Assembly (NCBI RefSeq): GCF_036924645.1
Contig: NZ_JAZHRX010000001.1
Coordinates: forward strand, 2,852,001-2,916,000
Reading direction: 5' to 3'
Length of the DNA: 64,000 bases
DNA from: Bradyrhizobium sp. AZCC 2176
GTDB lineage: Bacteria > Pseudomonadota > Alphaproteobacteria > Rhizobiales > Xanthobacteraceae
A program made the translations under genes and the position numbers. Shown here piece after piece: positions 27,256 through 36,188 of this stretch; position 1 is the stretch's first letter; each line of letters opens with the position of its first letter. A model generated the notes under the pieces. It searched no databases. It had not been told where the DNA came from and worked only from the letters and a program-made list of their open reading frames with translations.

Positions 27256-29523
27256 CTACAATGACAACCCCTCGCGTTCGGCGAATTCCGTCAGCTTCTG
27301 CCGGATCGAGACGCTGCCGGCCGGCGCGTCGAGCAGCGGCATGATGACCGACTCGGCTTTTTTGGCGTCGAGATCGAGGATCATCGCCTTGACCGGGCCG
27401 TGACCGGTGGCGGACAGCGACAGGGAGCGGTAGCCGAGCGCGATCAGCGCCAGCGCGCCGAGCGGCTTTGAGGCCATCTCGCCGCACAGCGACGCCGTCT
27501 TCTTGGCCGCTTGCGCTTTTTGCACGATGTCGCGCAGCGCACGCAGGATCGGCGCGGACATGGTGTCGAACCGCTCGGAAACCTTGGCATTGCCGCGGTC
27601 GACCGCGAACAGGAACTGGAACAGGTCGTTCGAGCCGACCGAAACGAAATCGACCTTCTTCAGAAGTTCGTCGAGCTGATAGAGCAGCGCCGGCACCTCC
27701 ACCATGGTGCCGACATCGATACGTTCCGGCAGCGCATGGCCGTGCTGGCGCAAGTATGTCAGCTCGCGCTCGACGATCGCCTTGGCCTGGTCGAATTCGG
27801 CGACATCGGAAATCATCGGGAACATGATCTTCAGCGCGCGCCCGCCGCCGGCCCGCAGCAGCGCGCGGATCTGGCCGCGCAGCAATCCCGGGCGGTCCAG
27901 TCCGAGCCGGATCGCGCGCCAGCCGAGCGCCGGGTTTTCCTCGATCACGGTCTCCATATAGGGCAGCGCCTTGTCGCCGCCAATATCGAGCGTCCGGAAC
28001 GTCACGGGCTTGGAGCCGGCGGCGTCGAGCACCGTGCGATAGAGCGCCAACTGGTCCGAGCTGCGCGGCAGGCTCTGGCCGACCATGAACTGCAACTCAG
28101 TACGGAACAGCCCGATGCCGGCGCTGCCGGTATCGTCGATATGCGGCAGGTCGACCACAAGGCCTGCATTGATCATCAGTTCGACGGCCTGGCCGTCCTT
28201 GGTGACGCAGGGCTTGTCGCGCAGCGCGGCGTATTGCGCCTGCCGCCGCGCACGAAACCGTACCCGCTCGGCATAGGCCGATTCGATTTCGGCCGACGGG
28301 CGGACATAGATCGAACCCGAGGTGCCGTCGACGATGATGGCGTCACCGGGATCGGCGATGCCGGGGGCATTCGGCACTTCGCCGACCGCAGGGATTCCGA
28401 GCGCGCGCGCTACGATCGAGACATGTGAGTTGGCGGTGCCTTCCTCCAGCACCAGGCCCCGCAGCCGCTTGCGGTCGTAGTCGAGCAGCGCTGCGGGACC
28501 CATCGCGCGCGCGATCAGGATAGCGTTCTCGGGAAGCTGCTCGCGCGACGGCGCATGGTCCTGTCCGACCAGTTGCCGCATCAGGCGATGGCCGAGGTCT
28601 TCCAGGTCGTGCAGGCGGTCGCGCAAATAGGGATCGGTCGAGCGCAGCATGCGGGCGCGGGTATCGGACTGCACGCGTTCGACGGCGGCTTCCGCGGTGA
28701 GGCCGGTGGCGACCGCCTCATGCAGCTTGTGCGACCAGCCGTGGTCGTTGGCGAACATCCGATAGGCTTCGAGCACCTCGCGGTGCTCGCCGCCATCGGC
28801 GACGTCGCCGCGCTCCAGCATGCGGTCGAGATCGGCGCGCAGCTTGGTCAGCGCCGCGTCGAGTTTCTTGATTTCCTTCGGCAGGTCTTCGGCGATGTAG
28901 TTGGTGATGACGACGCGCGGCTCGTGCAGCACGACATGGCCAAGCGCGATGCCGTCGGAGAGGATCGCGCCCGTCTTGTGCAGGGAATGCCGCGCCGCCG
29001 GTTCCGCGCCGGGCTGCGCCAACGCCGCCAACTCGCCGGACGCGATCATTTCCGCCAGCACCATGGCGGTGGTCTGCAGCGCCTCGACTTCTTCCTCGAC
29101 ATAGGTGCGCTTGGCGCGGTTCTGGACGACCAGCACGCCAAGCGTGTTGCCGGCCCGCAGGATCGGCACGCCGAGGAACGAATGGTAGATTTCTTCGCCG
29201 GTTTCGGGCCGGAACGAGAACGCCGGGTGGCTTTGCGCGTCCGAAAGGTTGAGCGGGCTCGCCTCGCTGGCGACCAGGCCGACGAGGCCTTCATGCGCGT
29301 TCAGCACCGTTCGGTGCACCGCGTCGCGGTTCAAGCCTTCGGTGGCATAAAGTTCGAGCGTGTTATCGACGCGCAGCACGTAACAGGAGCAGACCTCGGC
29401 CACCATGTTGGCCGCGATCAGCACCACGATCTTGTCCAGGCGTTCCTGCGCCGAGACCTTCTCCGCCATGGTTTCGCGGAGCCGTCTCAACAAGACGCGG
29501 GGACCTCCCGACGTGCTCCGCAT
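27256..29523 (-). CDS. ptsP: Phosphoenolpyruvate-protein phosphotransferase PtsP (nitrogen PTS EI)
   Basis: EI-Ntr takes phosphate from PEP and passes it to NPr, starting the nitrogen PTS that signals nitrogen and potassium status. The 755-residue product has an N-terminal GAF domain (about residues 25-165), the PEP-utiliser N and swivelling domains with the phosphorylated histidine in [19 protein letters not shown] near residue 364, and the C-terminal PEP-binding TIM barrel with [24 protein letters not shown] and [17 protein letters not shown], ending with the conserved CGEMAS loop. Length with the GAF domain separates it from sugar-PTS EI. It lies between lysC and prfA, all on the minus strand. 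Confidence 0.95.
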   Translation of the reverse strand: MRSTSGGPRVLLRRLRETMAEKVSAQERLDKIVVLIAANMVAEVCSCYVLRVDNTLELYATEGLNRDAVHRTVLNAHEGLVGLVASEASPLNLSDAQSHPAFSFRPETGEEIYHSFLGVPILRAGNTLGVLVVQNRAKRTYVEEEVEALQTTAMVLAEMIASGELAALAQPGAEPAARHSLHKTGAILSDGIALGHVVLHEPRVVITNYIAEDLPKEIKKLDAALTKLRADLDRMLERGDVADGGEHREVLEAYRMFANDHGWSHKLHEAVATGLTAEAAVERVQSDTRARMLRSTDPYLRDRLHDLEDLGHRLMRQLVGQDHAPSREQLPENAILIARAMGPAALLDYDRKRLRGLVLEEGTANSHVSIVARALGIPAVGEVPNAPGIADPGDAIIVDGTSGSIYVRPSAEIESAYAERVRFRARRQAQYAALRDKPCVTKDGQAVELMINAGLVVDLPHIDDTGSAGIGLFRTELQFMVGQSLPRSSDQLALYRTVLDAAGSKPVTFRTLDIGGDKALPYMETVIEENPALGWRAIRLGLDRPGLLRGQIRALLRAGGGRALKIMFPMISDVAEFDQAKAIVERELTYLRQHGHALPERIDVGTMVEVPALLYQLDELLKKVDFVSVGSNDLFQFLFAVDRGNAKVSERFDTMSAPILRALRDIVQKAQAAKKTASLCGEMASKPLGALALIALGYRSLSLSATGHGPVKAMILDLDAKKAESVIMPLLDAPAGSVSIRQKLTEFAEREGLSL

Positions 29524-29849
29524 GTGCTGGTATCCTCCCCCGCGAGTCCAACCCGCCGGCTAGCCGGCGGCTGGCGTGAAACGCACGAAAACTACAATTT
29601 TATTCATTCGGCGCGGCCGCAGGCACCCTGATCCCGGCCGAATCGGGATCGCCAAAACCGTGGCGCAGTTTGCGGCAACCCACCTCACAGGCCGTATAGC
29701 CAATCGAGGCTTGCTTTGCCAAGCAAAACGCCTGCCAGAGCCAATAACGTGTGTGTCAGAGCCGATGCTGCGCCAGCGAAGCGCATGGTCCGCCAAAACG
29801 CAAGCGGTCTGGCGATCAGACCATGCGCCAAATTTGAGAGAAAATCGTT
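29524..29849. other. 326-bp gap between lysC and ptsP
   Basis: There is no convincing ORF. The main structure is an inverted repeat at 29781-29828, listed separately. The part near 29524-29650 should hold the ptsP promoter and leader, but no clear boxes were identified. Confidence 0.45.
29781..29828. terminator. Inverted repeat downstream of lysC
   Basis: GCGCATGGTCCGCC and GGCG(ATCA)GACCATGCGC pair with perfect 10-bp outer arms and a 4-bp inner stem. It lies 22 nt past the lysC stop, so termination or mRNA end protection is plausible. No T run follows on the minus strand, so a simple intrinsic terminator is unproven. Confidence 0.45.
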
Positions 29850-31103
29850 CTAAGTCTGGTCGAGCCCGTAGAGCGTGTGCAGCGTGCGCACCGCAAGTTC
29901 GGTGTAGGCGGCGTCGATCAGCACCGAAAACTTGATCTCGGAGGTGGTAATGGCGCGGATGTTGATATTGCGCTCGGACAAGGCCTTGAACGCCTTCGCC
30001 GCGACGCCGGCATGGCTGCGCATGCCGCTGCCGATCACGGAGACCTTCGACACGTCGGTGGCGCTGTCGAGCCGGGCGTAGCCGATCTTGCCCTTTGACG
30101 AGGTGATGGTTTCGCGGGCGCGGTTATAGTCGGAGGCCGGAACGGTGAAGGTGAGGTCGGTGGTCTTGCCGTCCTCGGAGACGTTCTGGACGATCATGTC
30201 GACGTTGATATTGGCGTCCGCCAGCGGCCCGAAGATCGCGGCGGCGACGCCGGGCTTGTCCTCGATCTGGCGCAGGGAAATCTGGGCTTCGTCCTTGGTG
30301 AAGGCGATGCCGGTGACGACGTGGCTTTCCATGATTTCCTCCTCGCTGCAGATCAGCGTGCCCGGCGGCGTGCCGTGCGGGTCGATATCCTCGGGCTTGT
30401 CGAAGCTGGAACGGACGAATACGGGGATGTTGTGCACCATGCCGAGTTCCACCGAGCGCACTTGTAGAACCTTGGCGCCCAGCGAAGCCAGTTCCAGCAT
30501 GTCCTCGAAGGCAATCTTGTCGAGCCGCCGTGCCTTGGGAACCACCCGCGGGTCTGTGGTGTAGACGCCGTCCACGTCGGTATAGATGTCGCAGCGGTCG
30601 GCGCGGATCGCTGCCGCAATGGCCACCGCCGAGGTGTCCGAGCCGCCGCGTCCGAGCGTGGTGATTCGGTTGGTCTGCGGATTGATGCCCTGAAAGCCGG
30701 CCATGACGGCGACTTCCTTGCGATCCTTGAAGCGGGCGCTGATCTCGGTGCCGTCGATCTCCAGAATCCGCGCCGAGGCGTGGGCGTCGGAGGTCTTGAT
30801 CGGGATCTGCCAGCCCTGCCAGGAGCGGGCCTGGATGCCCATGCCCTGCAGCACGATCGCAAGCAGGCCCGAGGTGACCTGTTCGCCGGATGCCACCACG
30901 GCGTCATATTCCCGCGCATCATGCAGCGGCGAGGCGTCGCGACACCAATCCACCAGCTCGTTGGTTTTGCCGGCCATGGCTGACACCACGACGGCGACAT
31001 CGTGCCCGGCATCGACTTCACGCTTGACGTGACGCGCGACGTTGCGGATTCGGTCGATATTGGCGACGGACGTACCGCCGAATTTCATCACGAGGCGGCC
31101 CAT
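29850..31103 (-). CDS. lysC: Aspartate kinase
   Basis: A 417-residue monofunctional aspartokinase, first step in the synthesis of lysine, threonine, methionine and diaminopimelate. The kinase domain begins VMKFGGTSVANIDRI; further marks are VVVSAMAGKTNELV near residue 40, LGRGGSDTSAVAIAAA near residue 150 and CDIYTDVDGVYTTDPR near residue 174. The C-terminal third holds two ACT domains (GIAFTKDEAQISLRQIEDKPGVAAAIF; VSVIGSGMRSHAGVAAKAF), which bind feedback effectors. It stands upstream of ptsP with the same orientation, and divergent from the PH-domain gene. Confidence 0.96.
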   Translation of the reverse strand: MGRLVMKFGGTSVANIDRIRNVARHVKREVDAGHDVAVVVSAMAGKTNELVDWCRDASPLHDAREYDAVVASGEQVTSGLLAIVLQGMGIQARSWQGWQIPIKTSDAHASARILEIDGTEISARFKDRKEVAVMAGFQGINPQTNRITTLGRGGSDTSAVAIAAAIRADRCDIYTDVDGVYTTDPRVVPKARRLDKIAFEDMLELASLGAKVLQVRSVELGMVHNIPVFVRSSFDKPEDIDPHGTPPGTLICSEEEIMESHVVTGIAFTKDEAQISLRQIEDKPGVAAAIFGPLADANINVDMIVQNVSEDGKTTDLTFTVPASDYNRARETITSSKGKIGYARLDSATDVSKVSVIGSGMRSHAGVAAKAFKALSERNINIRAITTSEIKFSVLIDAAYTELAVRTLHTLYGLDQT

Positions 31104-31276
31104 GACGACGCGTGCATTCCCTGTGAGGATAAGTTAGATGACCGGCACGGAAATTGGAGCGCCCGGGCCGAAAGCGGCGTATACATAGCGGCGCGGTCCG
31201 GGGCAAGCAACCAGCTTCGTTTTTGGCCTAAAATGGCGCAAATTGCTGTGGTAGCGGGTTAATTCAAGGCAGGCGT

Positions 31277-31756
31277 ATGGGCCGTTATATCGACGAAATC
31301 CTGCAGCCCGGCGAGAGGGTGCTGTATTCGACCAACGCGCACTGGATGTTTTTCCTGCCCGCGATGGCAGCGTGGGCCGTGGCGATCGCTTTCCTGGTGG
31401 CGTCGCGGATCGTTGCCGCCGACGCCTTGACCTTGGTCTGCCTGGCGCTAGCCGCCATCGCAGCCCTTGCGGCATTGTACTGGACGGCTACGGCCTGGTT
31501 TCATCGTTGGACCACCGAAACCGACGTGACCAACATGCGCATCGTCCACAAGACCGGATTCATTACGCGCAAGACGTTTGAAATGAGTCTCGACAAGGTC
31601 GAGAGCGTCGACGTCGACCAGAGTATTCCCGGTCGCATTCTCAACTACGGCAACGTCACGGTCCACGGCGTCGGCGAAGGCGAGGAAACCATCTCCACCA
31701 TTGCGTCGCCGCTGGCGTTTCGCAATGCCATCACGACGCGACCCGCCGGTACGTAA
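31277..31756 (+). CDS. PH-domain (bPH2/YdbS-like) membrane protein
   Basis: A 159-residue protein beginning MGRYIDEILQPGERVLYSTNAHW, with two hydrophobic segments (FFLPAMAAWAVAIAFLVASRI and LTLVCLALAAIAALAALYW) and a bacterial PH-like domain after them: TTETDVTNMRIVHKTGFITRKTFEMSLDKVESVDVDQSIPGRILNYGNVTV. This N-terminal TM plus bPH2 layout is common in small membrane proteins without a known role. ubiG starts 4 nt after its stop, so the two are very likely co-translated. Any link to ubiquinone synthesis is context only. Confidence 0.82.
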   Translation: MGRYIDEILQPGERVLYSTNAHWMFFLPAMAAWAVAIAFLVASRIVAADALTLVCLALAAIAALAALYWTATAWFHRWTTETDVTNMRIVHKTGFITRKTFEMSLDKVESVDVDQSIPGRILNYGNVTVHGVGEGEETISTIASPLAFRNAITTRPAGT

Positions 31757-31759
31757 ATC

Positions 31760-32527
31760 ATGGCCATGCAGCAAAATTCATCCGCGGGTTTCTCCGCCAC
31801 AGGCTCCACGGTCGACCCGGCTGAAGTCGCAAAATTCTCGAAGTTGTCGGAGGAGTGGTGGGACCCCAGGGGCAAGATGGCCCCGCTGCACAAGATCAAT
31901 CCGCTGCGGCTCGCCTATATCCGTGATGCCGCCTGCCGCAAGTTCGATCGCAACGCCAGGAGCCTGAGCTGCCTGTCGGGCCTGCGCATCCTCGACATTG
32001 GCTGTGGGGCAGGCCTGTTGTGCGAGCCGTTCACGCGGCTGGGCGCGCAGGTGATCGGGATCGATCCGTCCGCGACCAATATCGCCGCCGCGCGGCTGCA
32101 TGCCGACAAGGGGCATTTGTCGATCGACTATCGCTGCACCACCGTCGAGGCGATGGACGTGCGCGAGCGCTTCGACGTCGTGCTGGCAATGGAAGTGATC
32201 GAGCATGTCACCGATGTCGGCGCGTTCCTTGCCCGCTGTGCGGCCATGGTCAAGCCGGGCGGCTTGATGGTGGTCTCAACCCTGAACCGCAACTGGAAGA
32301 GCTTTGCGCTTGCGATCGTCGGCGCCGAATATGTGCTGCGCTGGCTGCCGCGCGGCACCCATCAGTGGGACAAGTTCGTCACGCCCGACGAACTCGCCCA
32401 GCATCTCGCCCACAACAAGTTCACCATCACCGAGCAGGCCGGCGTGGTCTACAATCCACTTGCCGACCGATGGAGCATCTCGTCCGACATGGACGTGAAC
32501 TACATGGTGGTGGCCGAGGGGGCGTAG
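31760..32527 (+). CDS. ubiG: Bifunctional 2-polyprenyl-6-hydroxyphenol methylase/3-demethylubiquinol 3-O-methyltransferase
   Basis: UbiG carries out both O-methylations in ubiquinone synthesis using SAM. The 255-residue product has the N-terminal DPAEVAKFSKLSEEWWDPRGKMAPLHKINPLRL block (residues about 19-51), the SAM motif ILDIGCGAGLLCEPFTRLG near residue 75, the LAMEVIEHVTDVGAFL motif near residue 140 and the STLNRNWKSFALAIVGAEYVL motif near residue 172, all diagnostic for UbiG. The start has no Shine-Dalgarno of its own and lies 3 nt after the upstream stop, suggesting coupling to the PH-domain gene. MAMQQ at 31760 could also begin at ATG 31766. Confidence 0.95.
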   Translation: MAMQQNSSAGFSATGSTVDPAEVAKFSKLSEEWWDPRGKMAPLHKINPLRLAYIRDAACRKFDRNARSLSCLSGLRILDIGCGAGLLCEPFTRLGAQVIGIDPSATNIAAARLHADKGHLSIDYRCTTVEAMDVRERFDVVLAMEVIEHVTDVGAFLARCAAMVKPGGLMVVSTLNRNWKSFALAIVGAEYVLRWLPRGTHQWDKFVTPDELAQHLAHNKFTITEQAGVVYNPLADRWSISSDMDVNYMVVAEGA

Positions 32528-32652
32528 CTCTGGCGATGCAATTTGTTCGGTGTTGAGACTTTGGCTTAATCGCAATCCTGTCATGACGCCGGTCCTGTTG
32601 ACCTAACGCATCCCGCCCGGCACGGTACGCCAGCTTCCCGCCGGTATCCTTC

Positions 32653-33519
32653 ATGCTCTCCGTCGCCTCGCTCTGGATTCCCTTCACCATCATTGCCGCG
32701 CTGGGCCAAGTCGCCCGCAATGCGATGCAGCGGTCGTTGACGGGGCCGCTCGGGACCTGGGGCGCGACCAATATCCGCTTTCTGTTCGGTTTTCCCTTTT
32801 CGATCATCTTCTTTGTGGTCGTGGTCGTCGTGACCGGCGACAGCGTGCCGTGGCCGACCGCGCCGTTCTGGCCGTGGCTCATGCTGGGCGCCCTCAGCCA
32901 GATCGTCGGCACGGGCATGATGCTGCTCGCGATGAACGACCGTTCGTTCGTGGTAACGACGGCATACCTGAAGACTGAGGCGATCCAGACCGCGATCTTC
33001 GGGTTCATCTTTCTCAGTGATCATTTGACGGTGCTGAAAGTGATCGCGATCCTGATCGCGACCGCCGGCGTGGTCATCGCCGCGCTGCGACCTGGCTCCG
33101 AGAAGGGCTTTGCGGATCTGAAGCCGACGCTGCTGGGCCTCGCCGCCGCCGCGGCGTTTGCGCTCTCCGCCGTCGGCTTTCGCGGCGCGGTCATCGTCGT
33201 GCCCGGCGTCTCGTTCGTGACGGCGGCATCCTACACGCTGGTGTTCGGCCTATTCGTGCAGACGCTGGTGCTGACGATTTATCTGTTGTTCCGCGCCCCT
33301 GATGTGTTGATGAAGATCATCGGACTATGGCGGCCCTCGATGCTCGCGGGCTTCATGGGCGCGTTCGCCTCGCAATTCTGGTTCCTGGCGTTCGCGCTGA
33401 CGGCGGCTGCCAATGTGCGCACGCTGGCGCTGGTCGAGGTGCTGTTCGCGCAGGCGGTGTCGTACTATTCGTTCAAGCAGCCGCTGTCGGCGCGTGAACT
33501 GTCGGGGGGATCGTGCTGA
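32653..33519 (+). CDS. EamA-family (DMT) transporter, frameshifted near the 3' end
   Basis: A 288-residue inner-membrane protein with about nine hydrophobic segments, an EamA-type transporter of unknown substrate: LWIPFTIIAALGQVARNAMQRSL at the N terminus, MMLLAMNDRSFVVTTAYLKTEAIQTAIFGFIFLSD near residues 94-128, and TAAANVRTLALVEVLFAQAVSYYSFKQPLSARELSGG at the end. The frame stops at 33519 after Ser-Cys. A run of six G at 33504-33509 precedes this; with seven G the frame would continue IVLIVVGVALLVAV to a TAA at 33552-33554, the expected last helix of this family. So either a one-base deletion or a sequencing error truncates the last segment. Confidence 0.78.
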   Translation: MLSVASLWIPFTIIAALGQVARNAMQRSLTGPLGTWGATNIRFLFGFPFSIIFFVVVVVVTGDSVPWPTAPFWPWLMLGALSQIVGTGMMLLAMNDRSFVVTTAYLKTEAIQTAIFGFIFLSDHLTVLKVIAILIATAGVVIAALRPGSEKGFADLKPTLLGLAAAAAFALSAVGFRGAVIVVPGVSFVTAASYTLVFGLFVQTLVLTIYLLFRAPDVLMKIIGLWRPSMLAGFMGAFASQFWFLAFALTAAANVRTLALVEVLFAQAVSYYSFKQPLSARELSGGSC

Positions 33520-33561
33520 TCGTGGTGGGCGTCGCGCTGCTGGTGGCGGTGTAAAGACACT

Positions 33562-33642
33562 GTCGTTCCGGGGCGATGCGAAGCATCGAACCCGGAATCT
33601 CGAGATTCCGGGTCTGGTCCTTCGGACCATCCCGGAATGACG
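33562..33642. repeat. Palindromic repeat, family E (CGTTCCGGGGCGATGCG type)
   Basis: The ends CGTTCCGGG and TCCCGGAATGACG are inverted, the centre CCCGGAATCTCGAGATTCCGGG is a perfect palindrome, and two small hairpins (GATGCGAAGCATC, GGTCCTTCGGACC) flank it. It lies between convergent genes and could end both transcripts. Confidence 0.85.
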
Positions 33643-33654
33643 GTCTACGTCAGT

Positions 33655-34128
33655 TCAATTCCGGTCGTCCGGCAGCACCGGTAGCGGGGAGACCTCGACA
33701 CCTTCGTCGATCAGCGCCCGGGCCTCGTCCGGCGAAGCCTCGCCGTAGATCGGGCGGTGCTCGATTTCGCCGTAATGCATCTTGCGCGCTTCGTTGGGGA
33801 AGCGTTCGCCGACATTGTCGGCATTCTTCACGATGTGATCGCGCAATTCCTTCAGCTTGGCGCGCAATTCGCGTTCCTGCGCCATCAACAGCGGCGTCGA
33901 TTCGGATGATGCTGTTGCTTCCGCAGGCGCGGCCGGCGCAGGCGGGGCGGCCTCGCGGCCCTTCTTGCTCACGATCTGCGGGGCCATGATGGCGCGCTCG
34001 ACCTTGACCGAGCCGCAGTTGGGGCAGCTCACCAGCCTGCGTTTCTCTTGGCTCTCATAGGCCGCGGAGCTTTGAAACCAGCTTTCGAACGCATGGCCCT
34101 TCTCGCAGCGAAGGTTGTAGCGGATCAT
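33655..34128 (-). CDS. DUF1178 family protein
   Basis: A 157-residue protein with an N-terminal zinc-ribbon-like part: MIRYNLRCEKGHAFESWFQSSAAYESQ and VSCPNCGSVKVERAIMAPQI, giving three cysteines plus a histidine in the DUF1178 pattern. The centre is Ala/Pro-rich. The C-terminal half reads LRDHIVKNADNVGERFPNEARKMHYGEIEHRPIYGEASPDEARALIDEGVEV, characteristic of the family, whose role is unknown. Its ATG overlaps the stop of the nitrilase-family gene (ATGA), so it is the third gene of a coupled grxC-nit-DUF1178 cluster. Confidence 0.9.
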   Translation of the reverse strand: MIRYNLRCEKGHAFESWFQSSAAYESQEKRRLVSCPNCGSVKVERAIMAPQIVSKKGREAAPPAPAAPAEATASSESTPLLMAQERELRAKLKELRDHIVKNADNVGERFPNEARKMHYGEIEHRPIYGEASPDEARALIDEGVEVSPLPVLPDDRN

Positions 34129-35003
34129 GCCGAGCCCCGGACAATATGAAGATGCTCCGGGCCGGCCTTGGGGTCGGCGATGCCGAAGCGCCGTCCGTGC
34201 TGCAACGACGGCACGGCCGTGCGCGCGGCCTCAACCTTCGCGGGGTCGATCTCGGCAAGAAATACGCCGGGCTCGACGCCGCCCTCGGCAAGAATCTCGC
34301 CCCAGGGGGCGATGATCAGCGAATGGCCGTAGGTCTCGCGCTTGTTCTCATGCATGCCGGCCTGCGCGGCGGCGAACACGAAACAGCCGGTCTCGATGGC
34401 GCGGGCGCGGAGCAGCGTGTGCCAATGCGCCTCGCCGGTCTTTTTGGTGAATGCCGACGGCACCGTGAGGAACGACGCGCCGGCTTCCGCCAATGCGCGA
34501 TAGAGCGCCGGAAAGCGCACGTCGTAGCAGATCGTGAGCCCGATGCGGCCCCACGGCAGATCCGAGATCACGGCCGTCTCGCCCGGCTGGTAGTTGGCGG
34601 ACTCGCGATAGCTCTCGCCGCCGGGCAGATCGATGTCGAACATGTGGATCTTGTCGTAGCTGGCGAGCAAATTGCCGTCAGGCCCGATCAGGAAGGACCG
34701 ATTGACCGCGCGCTCCGGCGAATAGCGCAGCGCCAGCGAGCCGATATGGAGATGGATCTTCAGTTCCGCGGCGAGCGCGCGATAGGCTTTCAGCGAGAGA
34801 TCGTCCTGTTCCGATGCGAGATGCTCGAACAGCGCCTTGCGGTTCAGTTGCATCATGTTGCTCACCTCAGGGGTGAGCACGTAATCGGCGCCTTGCGTTG
34901 CCGCCTCGCGGATCAGCCTGGTGCCCTGCTCGAGGCTCGGCTCGGGCAGCAGCCCGGTGCGCATCTGCACCATGGCGGCGGTAAAGATCGAGCCAGCGCT
35001 CAT
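34125..35003 (-). CDS. Carbon-nitrogen hydrolase (Nit1/nitrilase superfamily)
   Basis: A 292-residue cytosolic hydrolase with the Glu-Lys-Cys triad of the nitrilase superfamily: Glu in YVLTPEVSNM near residue 46, Lys in SYDKIHMFDIDLPGG near residue 118, and Cys in GLTICYDVRFPALYRALAEAG near residue 157. The Nit-branch motif HWHTLLRARAIETGCFVFAAAQAG near residue 193 fits deaminated-glutathione amidase (NitA/Nit1), and a neighbouring glutaredoxin gene is compatible with glutathione repair. That substrate is an inference. The gene overlaps grxC upstream and DUF1178 downstream by 4 nt each. Confidence 0.9.
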   Translation of the reverse strand: MSAGSIFTAAMVQMRTGLLPEPSLEQGTRLIREAATQGADYVLTPEVSNMMQLNRKALFEHLASEQDDLSLKAYRALAAELKIHLHIGSLALRYSPERAVNRSFLIGPDGNLLASYDKIHMFDIDLPGGESYRESANYQPGETAVISDLPWGRIGLTICYDVRFPALYRALAEAGASFLTVPSAFTKKTGEAHWHTLLRARAIETGCFVFAAAQAGMHENKRETYGHSLIIAPWGEILAEGGVEPGVFLAEIDPAKVEAARTAVPSLQHGRRFGIADPKAGPEHLHIVRGSA

Positions 35004-35272
35004 GAGGAGGCCTCTTCTCCCGCCAGCAGGCCATCGAGCTTGCCCGCGCGGTCCAGCGCGTAAAGCTCGTCACAGCCGCCGACATGGGTTGTGCCGATGA
35101 AGATCTGGGGAAAGGTCGAGCCGTGGCCGGCGCGAACATACATCTGCTCGCGATAGACCGGGTCGGTCGCCACGTTCAATTCGGTGAACGCGGCGTTCTT
35201 GCGCGTCAGCAGCGATTTGGCGGCGGTGCAATAGCCGCAGCCCGGGCGGGTGTAGATTTCAATGGCAGTCAT
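35000..35272 (-). CDS. grxC: Glutaredoxin 3
   Basis: A 90-residue dithiol glutaredoxin: active site RPGCGYCTAAKSLL near residue 9 (CGYC in place of the usual CPYC), the cis-proline region GHGSTFPQIFIGTTHVGGCDEL near residues 49-70, and the GSH-binding TFPQ and GGCDE motifs. It uses glutathione to reduce disulfides and mixed disulfides. ATG 35272 is preceded by GAGCG and fits the usual N terminus (MTAIEIYTRPGC); the longer frame overlaps comF. It leads the coupled grxC-nit-DUF1178 cluster. Confidence 0.94.
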   Translation of the reverse strand: MTAIEIYTRPGCGYCTAAKSLLTRKNAAFTELNVATDPVYREQMYVRAGHGSTFPQIFIGTTHVGGCDELYALDRAGKLDGLLAGEEASS

Positions 35273-35300
35273 GGCGCGCTCTGGTTGGCAAGTATTTGAA

Positions 35301-36110
35301 TTATATGGGAGCCCGGTGGCTGTCCACAACCCGCGCGAATACCAGTACGTCGACCTGCGCGGCCTTGGCGCGCAGCAGCGCGCGGGCACAGGCGTCGGTC
35401 GTGGCGCCTGACGTCAAGACATCGTCGATCAGGACGACGCGGCGGCCCTGGATATCAGCCATGCGATCGGCGGCGACCTTGAAGGCGCCCTGCACATTGC
35501 TGGCGCGTTGCGGCCGGGACAGCCCGATCTGCTGCTCGGTCGCCCGGATGCGCCGAAGCGCCTCGGTGGCCAGTTTCACACCGCTTTGGCGCGAAATCAC
35601 CCGCGCCAGCGCGCCGGACTGGTTGTAGCGACGGCTCCAGCCGCGCCGCCAGTGCAGGGGAACCGGCACCAGCACGTCGGCCTCGTCGAGCAATTCCTGG
35701 CCCGCGCGGGCCATCCAGCGGCCCATCGCCGGCGCCAGATCGGTGCGGTCCTGATACTTCAGCGAATGCACCAGCGTGCGGGCGACGTCGTCATAGCGCA
35801 CCGCGGCGCGGGCGCGCTGATACGCCGGCGGGTTGGCGATCGCCTCCATCGACAGCAATTCCGGACCGGGATCGTAGACAAAGGGAATGCCGAGCCGCGG
35901 ACAGAACGGCGGCGCGATGAACGACAATTTGGCCCAGCACGCCGCGCAGACGCCCTCGCCATCGACCGGCTCGCGGCAGGACACGCATAGCGTCGGCAAC
36001 GCGATGTCGAGCGCGAGCCGCGGAAGATGCGCGAATGCGTCGCGGCAGGCGCCGAGCGCGCCGCGCAGATGGCTGGAGATGGATCGTGGTGGTGATGCGT
36101 CGGCGTCCAT
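35301..36110 (-). CDS. ComF-family phosphoribosyltransferase-like protein
   Basis: A 269-residue ComF protein. The N-terminal zinc finger is CVSCREPVDGEGVCAACW near residue 42, followed by PFVYDPGPELLSMEAIANPPAYQRARAAVRYDD, and the PRTase domain has ADVLVPVPLHWRRGWSRRYNQS near residue 143 and the PRPP-binding loop VVLIDDVLTSGATTDACA near residue 224. In competent bacteria ComF acts in DNA uptake and recombination; in rhizobia the role is not clear. It precedes grxC by 28 nt on the same strand and is divergent from the methyltransferase gene. Confidence 0.92.
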   Translation of the reverse strand: MDADASPPRSISSHLRGALGACRDAFAHLPRLALDIALPTLCVSCREPVDGEGVCAACWAKLSFIAPPFCPRLGIPFVYDPGPELLSMEAIANPPAYQRARAAVRYDDVARTLVHSLKYQDRTDLAPAMGRWMARAGQELLDEADVLVPVPLHWRRGWSRRYNQSGALARVISRQSGVKLATEALRRIRATEQQIGLSRPQRASNVQGAFKVAADRMADIQGRRVVLIDDVLTSGATTDACARALLRAKAAQVDVLVFARVVDSHRAPI

Positions 36111-36188
36111 GGGCCAAGGCTAGCGCTGGTGGCCAGCGTGCTCAAGCGCAGGATTGCCAGAGACGGGGCAGCCAGCGTACCAACCGGC

